Source: Xiphydria camelus
Taxonomy: Eukaryota; Arthropoda; Insecta; Hymenoptera; Xiphydriidae
Length of the DNA stretch: 64,000 nt
Assembly (NCBI GenBank): GCA_963678675.1
Contig: OY783192.1
Coordinates: 15,236,424-15,300,423 of the forward strand
Direction of reading: 5' to 3'
In this document: in pieces, positions 21,523 to 33,112 of the stretch
Layout of the letters: each line of letters starts with the position of its first letter
Position numbering within the stretch: the first letter of the stretch is position 1
Made by a program: the position numbers and the translations under genes
Notes under the pieces: model-generated
Told to the model about the DNA's origin: nothing
Databases searched by the model: none
Seen by the model: the letters and a program-made list of their open reading frames with translations, nothing else

Positions 21523-22075
21523 TTAATATCCGTAGAATATGAAACCGCAGTTCTGTCTAACTTTCTATGGCCAAAAGTGGAAGTAAGAATCAACTTCCGG
21601 TACATATTTTTTACGCACTACTACCTGATAAGATCAAATAATTTTTATACAGAATGACAGGGGCCAGCCAAATCGTGAAACAAATCGTGGTCTGTTTCCC
21701 ATCAGCCAGCTGAAACCCCTTGGCGGACTGCTATTAAAGGGGAAGAGTTTTCAGTGACAAACCTAACTCATAAAATATCACAATATTTTTTCTTCCACAC
21801 ATTCGTCAGATAAAATATTCACAATCGAATTAATCAGGTCTGCCAGCTTTGAGGTGGCCGTAAAAACGCAGCAGACCGAATTTAACGCTGCGTCTGTGAT
21901 ATACGCTCGATTGAAATTTCCCATTTTTTTCTAAATCACCCTGTTGATTTTACGATGCCTTTACATGTCTATTTGATTATTTATTCAGAATATAATATAT
22001 GGCAATTTTAGGTGAATAATTGGATAGATAGGATTTTTAAAGCGGAAATTACAATATTAACCGATTATCATTATG
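21523..22075 (+). repeat. Dispersed repeat R, right part
   Basis: Continues the repeat interrupted at 7932. Matches the complement of 38680-39200 at several anchors: TATCCGTAGAA, AATCAACTTCCGGTACATA, GCAGACCGAATTTA-AACGC, and ATAATTGGATA. Order and spacing are kept, so the two copies are collinear. No protein recognised. Confidence 0.8.
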
Positions 22076-22389
22076 CGGGCTTGGGTGTCAACAGAGAATT
22101 CTGATTTGTAGCCCTTTGGAGCCAATTTTCCTCCAATTACAAGAACCCCATACAGTTCCACATTTTCTAACCAATGATGTTTACGGAAAAGTATCACTGT
22201 ATTTAAAAAATATGTTTCACCAGTTTTTCCGAAATTATCCAATTTCGGTAGTGAAGTAATTTTTTCGAAATCTACGTGACTACATTTGCTGAAATAGAAT
22301 CGACTTAGGCTACGACTCAAATTAATGATGATGTTGTTATAATAATATGGTCGCCGTCGTGTATCGGATTGTCTGCTAGCAGTAATTTT

Positions 22390-22735
22390 ATTACCCACCA
22401 AAAAACATTTACATGTAAAAAATACTCCAAGGACTATGTGACCAATACAAAAATCATTTCCTTCAATCCTCTAAAAGGATGGATTACCGAAATTAAATGA
22501 AAATATATGTGCCTAAAAAAAGGATTGAAATCCGAGTGTAGTACCAAGCACTTACAAAAACCCCAGTAACATAGCTAATGTCGTTGAGTATTATTGAAAT
22601 TCAATTGATTCAATTAGACTTTTGGTTGCTTTTTGTGTCAAACGCTTCAATGCGACTCGCAGTGAATGTTTAGTAACGTACTTAGCGGGCCCGTGCCTCA
22701 AGAAGTCGGTAAGTTTGTCATATAATATTATCATA
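22390..22735 (+). repeat. Inverted repeat S, copy 1 (partner 26358-26690)
   Basis: About 340 bases match the complement of 26358-26690, with shared stretches such as GGATTGAAATCCGAGTGTAG and CTCAAGAAGTCGGTAAGT. The last contains a good splice donor (TCG/GTAAGT), and the frame before it (CVKRFNAT, GPCLKKS) is partly kept in both copies, so it may be a duplicated exon; this is speculative. The arms enclose a mariner and a Tigger element. Confidence 0.8.
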
Positions 22736-22814
22736 ATATTAGGGGGTTGCATTGAAAGCCTCTGTTTTTTTCTTGTTTTTAAAACATTATGTCGTAATAA
22801 AATGTGTAAATACC

Positions 22815-23850
22815 TCAATCGAAGTATTTGCCTTCGGAAGCTATAACTTTTTTCCACTTTTCTGGCAGAAGTTGAATTCCGTGACGAAAGAATTGTCTAC
22901 TTTTTGAGCTAATCCACTCAGCAACCCAATTTTTGATTTCTCGGTAATTATGGAAGTGTGTATCTTCCAAGTTGTGTTATATAGATCTGAATAAATAATA
23001 ATTACTCGGGGCCAGGTCTGGAGAATACGCTGGGTGCGGGAGAACTTGCCATTCAAGCTCCATCAATGTTTCTTTCATGGCTTTAGCAACATGAGGCCGA
23101 GCGTTGTCGTGAAGAGGAATCACTTTTCTGCGATTTGATGCAATTGATGGTCGTTTTTGCACCAAATTATGATCTAAACGCTCAGATTGTTGTTGATAAC
23201 GCTCGGTAGTAATTATTTCATTCGGTTTCAACAGCTCATAATAAACGGCACCTTCCATATCCCACCAAATTGAAAGCATTGTTTTGTGACCATGGATGTT
23301 TCGTTTTGGTATTGACGTTGATGGTTGGCTAGGATCAACGCATGATTTGTTGCGTTTCGCGTTGTCGAAATAGATCCATTTCTCATCACCGGTTACGATA
23401 CGCCATAAAAAACTTTTCTTTTTATGCTTTGCAAGCAAAGAAATCGAGATGTTCAGACGATTAGCAATGGTATTATATTTTCAGTCAATTCATGTGGCAG
23501 CCACTTTCCTTCTTTTTCAATCTTTCCCATGGCATGTAAACGTCGTGAAATGGTAGATTCGTATCGACTTCAAGCTGTTAAGCCAATTCTTTGAGCGTTT
23601 GAGTAGGGGTTTCTTCCAATAGAGCTTGCAGTTGTTCATCTTCGAACTTCTTTGTTTGACCTAGCCGTTGTTTGTCGTGAACATCACAGTTTCCACTTTT
23701 GAAGCGATGAAACCAGTCTCTACATACTGTTTCTGATGGAGCAGATTCAGCATAAATTTGCGCAAGCAATTGATGAGCTGTAGCAGCACTTTAAAAAAAA
23801 TCAAAGTAGCGTAGAAGTACACATCGAAAAAACAACTTGTCGCGTTCCAT
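22815..23850 (-). pseudogene. mariner transposase (mauritiana-like), catalytic Asp lost
   Basis: Read from 23850, the N-terminus MERDKLFFRCVLLRYFD is followed by a helix-turn-helix with CRDWFHRFKSG. The DD34D domain has IVTGDEKWIYFDN (first Asp) and IPLHDNARPHVAK (second Asp). At the third position APSNYYLF has Asn where mariners have Asp (codon AAT). A stop follows three codons later at Ser-Ile, where relatives read Gln. The frame resumes through PEKWKKVIASEGKYFD. At least four stops or frame shifts. Nearest in pattern to Mos1-type mariners; terminal repeats were not located. Confidence 0.88.
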
Positions 23851-23976
23851 TTTCTTTAGCTATAGACATAAACATATTAACCAAAAAAGTGGCAGTTTAA
23901 TGACTGGATCTTAATGAGAAATGTCTATAATTTAAAGTGATACAAGAAATATTAGTCGCTGCACACAACGTAAGTA

Positions 23977-25223
23977 CAGTAGACTCGCGGTTATCCGAGT
24001 CCCGGTTAACCGAGGCTCCGGATTAACCGAGGGCTCTCTCAGGAGTGTTCGCCGCATGATCTACTGTTTCTCCAACGTTGGCGAAACATCGCCGCTTTCA
24101 AGAGAGGCACAAAATTAACTCAAAAATCCATCAAAGACTTCTTTGTAAGATAAAAAATATATGTCAGTAAATATAAAAACTGTATAATGTACCTTTTGGA
24201 TTTTTCTTTGTCATCCACGAGCAATTTAAAAGAACTTCGGATTATCCGAGTTTTATTTTTAACCGAGGTACCCTCGGTCCCAATTACCTCGGATAACACA
24301 GGTTTACAAAAAAAAAAGTCCGAACTATTTGACCGGACCATGGTATTCCGAGGTATTTTTGCGTCATGAATCCGATCCCGAGGTCATCTGAGCCCCATCA
24401 CGTCAGAAAAACGAGATTTGCAACGAGGAGGTTGCCACTGCAGACGCACAAATTTTTGACTCATGTTCTGCATGCTGTTTCATAGGGCCGATTGTACACG
24501 AACAATCGGCTTTACAGAAGGGTTTTTATTGTTCGGATACAAACAATGTTCCCAAAAAGTCCCCTAACATGGTGCGAAATTTCAGACGTATGGGTTGAGC
24601 AGTTCTCGAGATATGGAAGTTTTCCGTCAAGTTTCTGCGAGTTGGTAAGATTCCTTCGTCAACTTACAGCAAATTTGTGCCGTCCAATTGTGTTGGTTGT
24701 AATGTCTTTGAAAAGGGCAAGAGCCCGTGAAATAAATAAATAAGGAAATGGGATTGCCCTGAGCAGCACCCAGAGCATGACTCCAAGGTTCTAAGGCCAT
24801 TAGGGTCAGTGCTGGGTCCACTGTCAATATGTCACAGTGAACGGATCGCCGGAATTGGATGCCTTGCCAGGGAGATCGTAATCCGCGAGATACAACGATC
24901 ATGGCAACATTTTATCCACTGGGGTGGTTCTGTGATAGTCCCGGTCGAGATTTAGGACTCCATTCCAATGTTTGGAAGGTATTCAAGACCTAAACAGCTA
25001 CCCTCCAACTTAACACGTCGCTTGAGAAATTGTCCCGTGTCCAGTTCCAAAAAATGGTCATTTTAACCTCTAAATGACCTTGAAATCTCGTTTTTCTGAC
25101 GTGATGGGGCTCAGATGACCTCGGGATCAGATTCAGGACGCAAAAATACCTCGGAATACCATGGTCCGGTCAAATAGTCCGGACTTTTTTTTTTTGTAAA
25201 CCTGTGTAATCGAGAGTCTACTG
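23977..25223. mobile_element. Tigger/pogo-type MITE with a nested element
   Basis: Ends CAGTAGACTCGCGGTTATCCG and (complement) CAGTAGACTCTCGATTA, next to TA (23975-23976, 25224-25225). CAGTA-starting ends with TA duplication are the pogo/Tigger signature. The right terminal repeat is interrupted at 24297; removing the nested element gives CTCGGATAATCGAGAGTC, the expected terminal repeat. No transposase inside. Confidence 0.88.
24297..25206. mobile_element. CACAGG-ended element with TAA duplication
   Basis: Ends CACAGGTTTACAAAAAAAAA and complement, flanked by TAA (24294-24296, 25207-25209). The inverted repeats extend about 125 bp, through TTTGACCGGACCATGGTATT and GATGGGGCTCAGATGACC. Same end (CACAGG) and same TAA duplication as the 44588-54564 element. 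Interior has no recognised gene. Confidence 0.85.
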
Positions 25224-25271
25224 TAGAGCCATCTACAGGAGAACGGCGGCTTTCGATGCAACCTCCTAATA

Positions 25272-25543
25272 CTGTATGTCCGTCTCTGTACTGGCCAGTT
25301 TGAAAGTTACCTTCGGATAGGCTTGGTCGGTAATCGAAACATTTGTACCGTAATTATAATTATTTTCGTAATTTCCATTATTCGCAAATTCACAATTTCG
25401 AGGTTAGACGCCTCGATCTCCCGAATTGACATCATCTCTACCTGCCAACTCGACTTCTACCGTATTAAATGACTCGAGTACCGACCAAGCCTATCCGAAG
25501 GTAACTTTCAAACTGGCCAGTACAGAGACGGACATACGGTATA
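25272..25543. repeat. Hairpin element with GTATGTCCGTC ends
   Basis: Arms GTATGTCCGTCTCTGTACTG, continuing through GCCAGTTTGAAAG to GCTTGGTCGGTA, and their complement (about 62 bp each) enclose about 140 bases. The loop has CTCCCGAATTGACA, a motif also found in the hairpin at 31887-32302, and both are followed by CGGTATATTGAG. A common family of foldback elements is likely. Confidence 0.8.
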
Positions 25544-26357
25544 TTGAGTGTGTTTGTATATAAATATTTGCCATGATGGTTACACATTACTTATTATACA
25601 CCCATGGGAGGTCTTTCTAAAATGATCTCCATACTTAATACGGTGATCATTTTTTTCTGAAATGCTTTATTATTATAAGAAGGAAATGATCAATTATACG
25701 GTAATATATAGAGTCTCCACGTATGACATAGGACAATATGGTACGTAGCATTTTATAGACTGTAGGCTGTACGCTATTAGTTGGAGACGCAAGGACGATG
25801 AACGATTGGCTCTGTCTATCGCCTAGCAAAACCTAGCAAACGAGAAAGTATGGCGGGTGACGGGTACGCATCTTTACAAAGTTAAATTTGTCGGAGTAAT
25901 TGTATTTTTTTGAAATAAAACGTGGTTTTCAATGTTAATAAAATATTTCCATTCGCGAAACGATTTCCCTCGCGTTTATTTCGATCCTCGGACGCGCTTG
26001 TAAATAAAAAGTAAAAATTCAGTTAAATCGGAGTAATGAAGGAAGGGTGATAATCTCGTGATACATCTAAAATAATTAACGAGTTGTAGAGACAAGTGAA
26101 CGGACGTGGAAGATTACAATGGCTAGGCAGTTCTCAAGATTTTTGAGTAGGGTAAGTGTAAAGATAAGTCGAGAGGAATAACAAAAACGAATTGTTTTGA
26201 AGTCATTCAATTTCTTTATACTTTTCTCTGTCACATAGTCGAACTGGACAAGTGTAGGGAAATTTGCAACAAAGAGGTTCTTATGCACCCACTACATGGT
26301 CTCACTCGCACTCGTATTTGCCTATGATCACCATTCTCGAAATCACACGGTATTACA
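25544..26357. other. no gene recognised
   Basis: AT-rich sequence with no recognised coding frame or repeat. Short frames at 25647-25829 (-) and 26076-26288 (-) have no family resemblance. Confidence 0.5.
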
Positions 26358-26690
26358 TGACAAACTTACCGACTTCTTGAGGCACGGGCCCGTCAAGTAT
26401 TATACGTTTCTGGACATTGACTGAAAGTCGCGTTGAAGCGTTTGACACAAAAAGCAACAAATAGTCTAACTGAATGAATTGAATTTCAATAGTACTCAAC
26501 ATTAGCTATGTTAATTTGGGGTTTTTGTTAATGCTTGGCACTACACTCGGATTTCAATCCTTTTTTTTAGGCAAATATGTTTTTATCTAGTTTCGGTAAT
26601 CTATTTTTTTCGAGGATTTGCGGAAATGATTTTTGTGTTAGTTATATAGTCTTTAGCATATTTTTACATGTAAATATTTTTTGGTGGGGA
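26358..26690 (-). repeat. Inverted repeat S, copy 2
   Basis: Complement of 22390-22735 at roughly 85 percent identity by eye, including the CTCAAGAAGTCGGTAAGT donor-like site on the minus strand. About 3.6 kb separates the copies. Confidence 0.8.
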
Positions 26691-26789
26691 TATCACTAGT
26701 TTTTGGAAAGTTATATCGGTGTTACTCTCTTATATGCGTACCTTCATAAATGAAGAATTTAAAAAATTTTAAACTCGAAAAAACAATGA

Positions 26790-27900
26790 TTCATTTCGTT
26801 ATCCCGGTCTACCACATCATAATTATCATTGGCCAGGTCTTTCGTTCCGTACATAGATCTTGGTATCCAGGTCTGCCGCACTATAATTTTCGGTATCGAG
26901 GTATACGTCTCGGTAGTTCTTAATATCTATTGTAGGTCTCCCGCTCCGTAGTTTTCGGTGTCCAAGTTTATCGCACCATAATAATCGTTGGCCATGTCTT
27001 TCGCTCTATAGATCTCGATGTATAAGTATTTATCTCCGTACTTTTCGATGTTTATATCTGCTTCTCCGTAGTACTTGATGTCTACGTATTTCTCTACTAC
27101 CTAGACACCGAAAACTATGGCGTGGTAGATCTGGACACCGAAAAGTAAGGAGAGGTAGATTTAGACACCGAAAATTGCCGAGAAGCAGAACTGGACACCG
27201 AAAACTATGGAGCGGTAGACCTGGACAGCGAGAACTACAGAGAGCTAAACCTGGAAACCGAAAACTACGGAGAGACAGACCTGGACACCCAAAAATACGT
27301 AATGGAAAACCTGGATACTGGAAATTACTACGCTGTAGATCTGGATAACGAAAACTATGGTGTGGTAGACCTTGACATCGAAAGCTACGAAGCGGAAGAC
27401 CTGGATACTGAAAACTATAGCGCTGTAGACTTGGATACCGAAAACTACGGAGGGAAAGATCTAGATACTGAAAACTATGGAGAGGTAAACCTGGATACCC
27501 CAAAAAGTACGGAGCAGAAGAGCTGGACACTGAAAATTATATTACGGTAGACTTGGATACCGAAAACTGTACATCGAAAACTATAGTGAGGTAGACCTAG
27601 ACACCGAAAATTACAGAAAGTCAAACCTGTACATCGAAAACTATAGTGCGGTTAACATGGACGCTGAAAACTACGAAGACCTGGACATCGAATTCTACGG
27701 AGAGACAAACCTGAACAATGAAAACTATGGAGCGGTAGACCTAGTCACCGAAAATTGTGGAGCGGAAGACCCGGACGTCAATTGGAAATGATGGAGAGGC
27801 AGTCCTGGACAATACAAACTAAGGAATGGTAGACGTTGAAATCTATATGGTGAAGGACCTGGAGTAGAAAAACTAAACGTCGAGAGTTACGGAGAGGAAT
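26790..27900. repeat. 33-bp minisatellite, head-to-head with an orientation switch near 27100
   Basis: From about 27100 rightwards the unit reads roughly GTAGACCTGGACACCGAAAA-CTATGGAGCG on the plus strand. From about 26790 to 27095 the same unit is on the minus strand. Units are diverged and vary in length. Being 33 bp, the array stays open in stretches and spells a repeated 11-residue unit (VDLDTENYGAV) on the plus strand, for example at 27302-27500. I see no promoter, splice site or conserved flank that would make it a gene. Confidence 0.88.
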
Positions 27901-29569
27901 ATCTGAAAATCGAAATGTGGATATTTTGAATGGATAAAAGTCTGTAAAGCATGCTTACGGATATTATACCCATCAGCCGATCACTTTCCCGTATTTTGCC
28001 GGTTTGCGTGTACCATACATTGACGGTTGTATGACAGGTCTAATCATCTGACATCTTATCATTAAAAGAGATTTATTTTACTGTGACCGCAGCTCTGCTA
28101 TCGGAGAACACGTGAGGAGGAAAGACATAAAATGAGTGGAACGGCTATTAATTGAAAACGTCGGACTGTGAAGACGACTACGGAAAAAATTATCTCGATC
28201 GAAGTTTCTAGATATCCTCGTAACTGAATTCCCTGCACCGAGTTGCTTGCAAATAGGCTTATTAATCGAAACTGCGGTTGAAAAATGATGCACTGATATT
28301 CTAAAGTAGTATCAGAGTGCTCCATTTTTCAAGCCATTTAACTCGTTTTACACGTACAAACTATACGCAGAGTAATGATGGCTCGGTGAATCTCACCGGC
28401 GGGCTAAAGCTACACTTTTTTAATCCTTGGCGCAAGACTACCGAGTCTCTTGATTTTCCGATTTAATTAACCTTGCTTGGTGGTTATGATTTTAGGAAAT
28501 AATTTCAGTCCATTTATATATGAAAAATGCATTCATGCACTTTATGATTTTCATTTTAATTCTGGAGAAAGTAGTGAAACAAATCAAGAGACACGGTAGT
28601 GTCTCGCGGCATGTTCGTTCATCGCAGCATCGCAGCACCCGTGTATCTTTACAGGAAAGATGTCTTCCCTCTTCACCCCTCAATTTTTACATCGAATTTT
28701 CTCAATAAATATATGGTTATAACCAAAACTATGCTTAGTTACGCCATATAAATTGATTATTCTCTATTGATAGAGACCAGAATAAATGTTATAAGTTACA
28801 TATTAACAGAGATTCATTCTTAACAACGCGAACCCACGCCCCACCCGCCTAAAACTCTAGGATTTTATTTTCTCGACCGATAGCTATATGTCAAAATGTC
28901 ACAAAATTTCCGGCAATCTTCGGCGACAGTCGGCTATGATCAGAAATGTGTATACATAGATCAAACACACACACGCGCCATTGAACGTGTGAGATATTCC
29001 GGCTTTCATCGTCGACTGTTCGGCGATAATCGGAAATGCGTACACAAATGTGACCGCACGCATACACCATCAAATGTATGTGAGAGAATATATATTTATG
29101 ACTTCAAATGCCTGTATCTCCTTTCCTAATTACTTTAAAAATATTTTTTCTTTTTCCTTGAATTCAGAAAATTATACGAGCATTTCCATTACTGCAATTA
29201 TTTCCATGCAATAACATATATTATGGTTTTATGCCGATTATATATGTTCAATTGCTCGTTTCACATGGTGACAGTAAATGTATCAAGCTGTCAAAATAGC
29301 TTAAAAAAAGAAGGAAATGACATGACTCTATATTATCGACTATCGGATTATTTATACTTTATCGACTGCCGAAGTTAAATTTCCCGCGGATATACGAAGT
29401 TATTTATGGAAATCCTTTCACGAACGAATTGTTCTGGGGAAAATATAAATATTCATAAATATAAATATTATCGAAACATTAATTATAAAATAATTACAAG
29501 TTGATGATTTTATTTATCATTCATAATTTTTAAATCAGTCATTTAGGCTGATTTTACCGATATTACTTA
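27901..29569. other. no gene recognised; weak tandem duplication at 28905-29095
   Basis: No gene supported. Two diverged units at about 28910 and 29000 share CGGCGA-AGTCGG or -AATCGG, GAAATG-GTA-ACA and a CACAC/GCACGCA stretch. Small frames at 28078-28325 and 28492-28708 look like chance. Confidence 0.5.
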
Positions 29570-30960
29570 CAGCTGACGATAAAATTGATTATCCGAAAAA
29601 TGTTTCGAAAAAAGCTGCAGAAATTTTACGAAAGCTGGAAAATGATTTATCTAATACTCTGCTGGTCTTGAACGAGTGATTGTAATCAAATTAGGTTCAA
29701 AGATTATGATGAGACGTAATATCGATATCAGCGTAGGACTTGTCAATGGAACCATTTGTCGCGTAATTGCAGTATCCAAAAGCTTCGACATCGCGAATAT
29801 TGAATCAATTACTGTTCGTTTAAGTAACGGAAACGAACAAATAATCGAACGTGTGAGTGTTAAATTTCAAATTATGAATGGTGCTTATGTGATTCGTAAG
29901 CAATTTCCAATCAGTTTGAGCTATGGCATAACTGTACATACGAGTCAAGGTTTGAGTTTACAAAATGCTGTCGTTGATGCTGGCAATAGCATATTTACTT
30001 GTGGACAGACAAGTGACAAGTACAGACAGTAGCATGTGATGAAACAATACGTTGCGCTTTCAAGAGTAACCACATTGCAAGGTTTACACTTGATTAATTT
30101 CGATCCACACAGCATGAAAGTGAATGTATCCGCCATAGAAGAATATAATCGGTTGAGGAAGATTTACCGGCCGGATCTTCCCCAAATTGATATACCTCAT
30201 AAGCGATGGGGTAAGGTACTTGATTTTCCGTGGGCCATTCCACAACAAAATCTTAATCCCGAAAATAATGATCAATCACAACCTGAGCAGTTGGGATGGA
30301 TAATTCATGGCTTGCAAAATAATGATGGTGTTTACAGTTATGTAAATGCATTTTTGCAGTGTATCTTCCATTCTTCTTTAATACGAAGCCGTTTACTTAA
30401 GAAAAAAATAGTTCATCCACTATTATAGAAACGATGTTGAAAACATACGTGGACAACTCTGATGCTCTTGATCCTACTGATTGTGAGATTAGACAGTTTG
30501 CTGGCGGGGTATTCACTAGTAAATATGAGCAGGATCCAACTCAGTTTCTAGAAACGCTGTTTAGTAAAACTGATGGTGATATAGGTAATTTAGTCAATGT
30601 TCGACGCAACTATACTATACGGTGCAAGAGCGATGTGACTACGTATTCAATAATGCATCTAATATATATACTTTTTGTCAGTACCATTACTTTCAAATGG
30701 GCGTGCAATTCTTCTGCAATAGTTAATAGATGATTTTTATTCGCATTGGCATGTTTATGATGACATTTGCAATGAATGTTCTACTCGGACTGAAATGAGT
30801 CGCAAGGTCAGCATCGAAGCTGTAAATGATGTGGTAATAATTAAATTAAATTTATGTACGAGTAACGGCGAAATTTCAGCGGTGCATGCAAAAGGATTTC
30901 TTAAAACTATTCCAACGTCTAGAGTTAATATATGTAACAACATTATATATACAACAATAG
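29570..30960 (+). pseudogene. PIF1-type helicase fused to ubiquitin-specific protease domain, broken
   Basis: The first part has PIF1 helicase C-terminal motifs: GSKIMMRRNIDISVGLVNGT, then FPISLSYGITVHTSQGLSLQ (motif V) and YVALSRVTTLQGLHLINF (motif VI). About 12 codons with a stop split CGQ from YVALSRV near 30020. About 75 residues later a peptidase C19 (USP) domain begins: GLQNNDGVYSYVNAFLQC. Here the catalytic cysteine of the family's Cys box (GVSCYAN in relatives) is Ser. Then EIRQFAG, DPTQFLETL, and after frame shifts WHVYDDICNECSTRTEM, a USP zinc-ribbon half. Such PIF1-USP fusions fit Helitron-derived genes of insects, from memory. The Rep part is absent. Confidence 0.75.
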
Positions 30961-30968
30961 TTGCATTT

Positions 30969-31385
30969 TTATATGTCCCTGAATTTATTATCTGCCAAGA
31001 TTGGTGAACTTAAATTTATTATCGCGAACACCACCGTGAAAATATCGCCAACGAGAGGCACAAGATTGAGAGGTATCGTGTCACCTAAGATTTTAAATGT
31101 TTTTATTCGCTGATTTGAACGTTCTATATGAACTCTCGCTTTTGCAATACGAACAGTGATAGTAGCTCCTGGATTATTGAATGGTTTATGTTTGGATTTT
31201 AAAAATGGTGGTATAATCATTTTTCAACGATTCTTTGCACATATTTCCTCAATGAAAAATCCTCGATCAACCATCACTGCGTCACCAGGTTCGAGTAAAT
31301 GTTGCAAATTACATTGTTGAAATATTTCAGTATCTGAAGCCATCCGCCATAAGGCTCACTCTAATGAATGAAATATTTACCGCAG
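30969..31385 (-). pseudogene. DDE_Tnp_4 transposase fragment (PIF/IS4EU-like)
   Basis: Read leftwards: LLEPGDAVMVDRGFFIEE (DRGF with catalytic Asp), a short stop-containing gap, then IPPFLKSKHKPFNN, VRIAKARVHIERSNQRIK (RxHxER with the catalytic Glu) and FKILGDTIPL. The order DRGF, IPPFL, RIHVERxxxRIKxFxIL is typical of the THAP-domain DDE transposases in arthropods. The N-terminal half is missing, and frame changes lie at about 31222 and 31370. Confidence 0.78.
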
Positions 31386-31886
31386 GAGTAACATTAGTTA
31401 AAAACTTCGCAGTCTCATTTTTTTTATAGTATGAATAAAGGATAGTTTGACAATGAAGGTTCTTTGAATTTTGAACAAAAATTTCGGTGCAGTCTACTAC
31501 CACTCTAGAGTTTTGAAATGAATATTATAATATTAACCATATATTAATATTAATAATAATGGCTTGTATACATTAATCCAATGCCAGTAACTCACTAAAC
31601 GGTATATACTAGGAGTAGTTTTACTTCTCGCCACCAGACGACGTATCGAGACATGTCAGATCCCAATAGCAGGCCAGAGGAGAGGTGAGAAAAAAAAATG
31701 TGTGTCATGGCGGTTTTCGTTCAGTACGGCGAATTCTCATGAGCATTTACGTGTGAATTAATTCTGTTGTCACAAAGAATATTAGTTTTGTACATATAAT
31801 ATATATGAGCGGAATATTCTCTAGCCCGTGGTATCAGTCAAGCATCATCGGTGAGCCGCCGAGTATATATAGTGTAGTTTGTGTAA
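31386..31886. other. no gene recognised
   Basis: No supported feature; AT-rich, with a TATATAT stretch near 31795 and 31870. Confidence 0.5.
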
Positions 31887-32302
31887 CGTATGTCCCAGGA
31901 GAATTCGAGCAAATGCCGATACCTATGGCCGATAACTTGAAATTTGACTTCGGCAGTGTTTGCTGACGGTTGAGGATTTGATGGTTAGAGTTGGCTTGAG
32001 AAGAGTGCGCTGTGTGTGCTGCGTGAGAGCGAAAAGTGTCAAATGTCTGATTTCCCGATAGCTGTCAATTCGGGAGATAAAAGTGTTTCGTCTACTATTC
32101 AATACTGCGATCTCCCGAATTGACAGCTATCGGGAAATCAGACGTTTGACACTTTTCGCTCTCACGCAGCATAGACAGCGCACTCTTCTCAATCCAATTC
32201 TAACTAGCAAAGACTCGACCATCGGCAAACACTGCCGAAGTCAAATTTCAAGTTATCGGCCATAGGTATCGGAACTTGCTCGAATTCTCCTGGGACATAC
32301 GG
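31887..32302. repeat. Foldback hairpin element (about 190-bp arms)
   Basis: The left arm begins GTATGTCCCAGGAGAATTCG and the right arm ends with its complement; both carry CGATAACTTGAAATTTGACT, GAGAGCGAAAAGTGTCAAA and GATAGCTGTCAATTCGGGAG. The loop is about 30 bases near 32095. A relic of the same arm (CGTCTGATTTCCCAATAGCT) is at 62513-62532. Confidence 0.88.
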
Positions 32303-32570
32303 TATATTGAGGTTAGAAAGTAGTCAGAAATATTTCTGCGTAGTGTGGAGGTTATTTTCGAGTGAGAATAGTGCCCAAATCAAATTTACCGTCGTGTAAA
32401 GTTTGTATATATATTGGAGTTTGAAATACTCTAGCACGTAATATCAGTTATATTATGTATACTGTATATTGAGGTTATAAAGGAGTAAGCAATATTTCAA
32501 GATAGTGTAGAGAATATTTTTAAGTGAGAATTATGCCTAAATCACAAATGCACAGTCGTATAAAGAATAC
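32292..32570 (+). repeat. Tandem duplication, period about 165 bp
   Basis: TATATTGAGGTTA-AAAG at about 32291 and 32466 starts two diverged units, each with GTGAGAAT-(G/A)-TGCC-AAATCA and CGT-GT(A)-TAAAG at the end. The second unit holds the ATG of the adjoining remnant. Confidence 0.7.
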
Positions 32571-32830
32571 TATGATCGAAAGCGTCCTAGAAATGCACTT
32601 AATAAAGTTACAAAAAAGCAAAAGCTAGTACTGAACGTGTCAGGGAATACAGGGCAAGGAAAAAAGCAGCCAATTTACAAACATTTCGGAACCCTCCATT
32701 GGTTGAGGAAATCGATCGTATTGACCATTTAAGTGATTGTGATGTGCCTCCGGAGTTACCGAATAATCCGAATAGAATTTCTCATGATATGAACACTCCA
32801 CGTGTTGATAGAACCTATCAGGACCTGAAC
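32533..32830 (+). pseudogene. Transposon protein N-terminus with RxREYRARKK motif
   Basis: Starting at the ATG at 32533 and allowing two frame changes, the reading is a basic MPKSQMHSR start, then TERVREYRARKKAANLQTF and an acidic DRIDHLSDCD stretch. The ERxREYRxRK motif is common at the start of Helitron-type and other large transposon proteins in arthropods (recalled, not checked). It is cut off after about 95 residues. It could be an N-terminal relic of the same class of element as the PIF1-USP gene upstream. Confidence 0.45.
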
Positions 32831-32861
32831 AAGGGAGGATGCCTCGAGGCCTCCTGACACC

Positions 32862-33112
32862 TTTTGACACCTTTGCGTCTAATGCAAATATATCCAGGAA
32901 TACCACACCACCTTCTTTTACAATTTGAAGCAGAAGTGAAAATTGTTGTCTTCTTACGTCGTATTTTTTCAAATCTAGAGAGAGAGTATTAATTTTACCT
33001 CACATTCACCTATGAAGTTTTCAATACGGCGGAATCAAGCTTGACTCAACGTTTACACTATTTCTACCACGATTTTATGTATACCTATTTCGACCAAAAG
33101 GTGTCTTTTGAC
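32862..33112. repeat. GGTGTCAAAAGACACC palindromes left of piggyBac 3
   Basis: Two near-palindromes, TGACACCTTTTGACACC at about 32863 and AGGTGTCTTTTGACACCT at about 33093, flank the left side of piggyBac 3. Both are followed by TTTGCGT-T-AATGCAAATA. Confidence 0.7.

Noticed and set aside
27030..27530. 166-codon minus-strand frame (GYPGLPLHSF-type repeats)
   Set aside because: Reverse reading of the 33-bp minisatellite; open only because the unit is a multiple of three.
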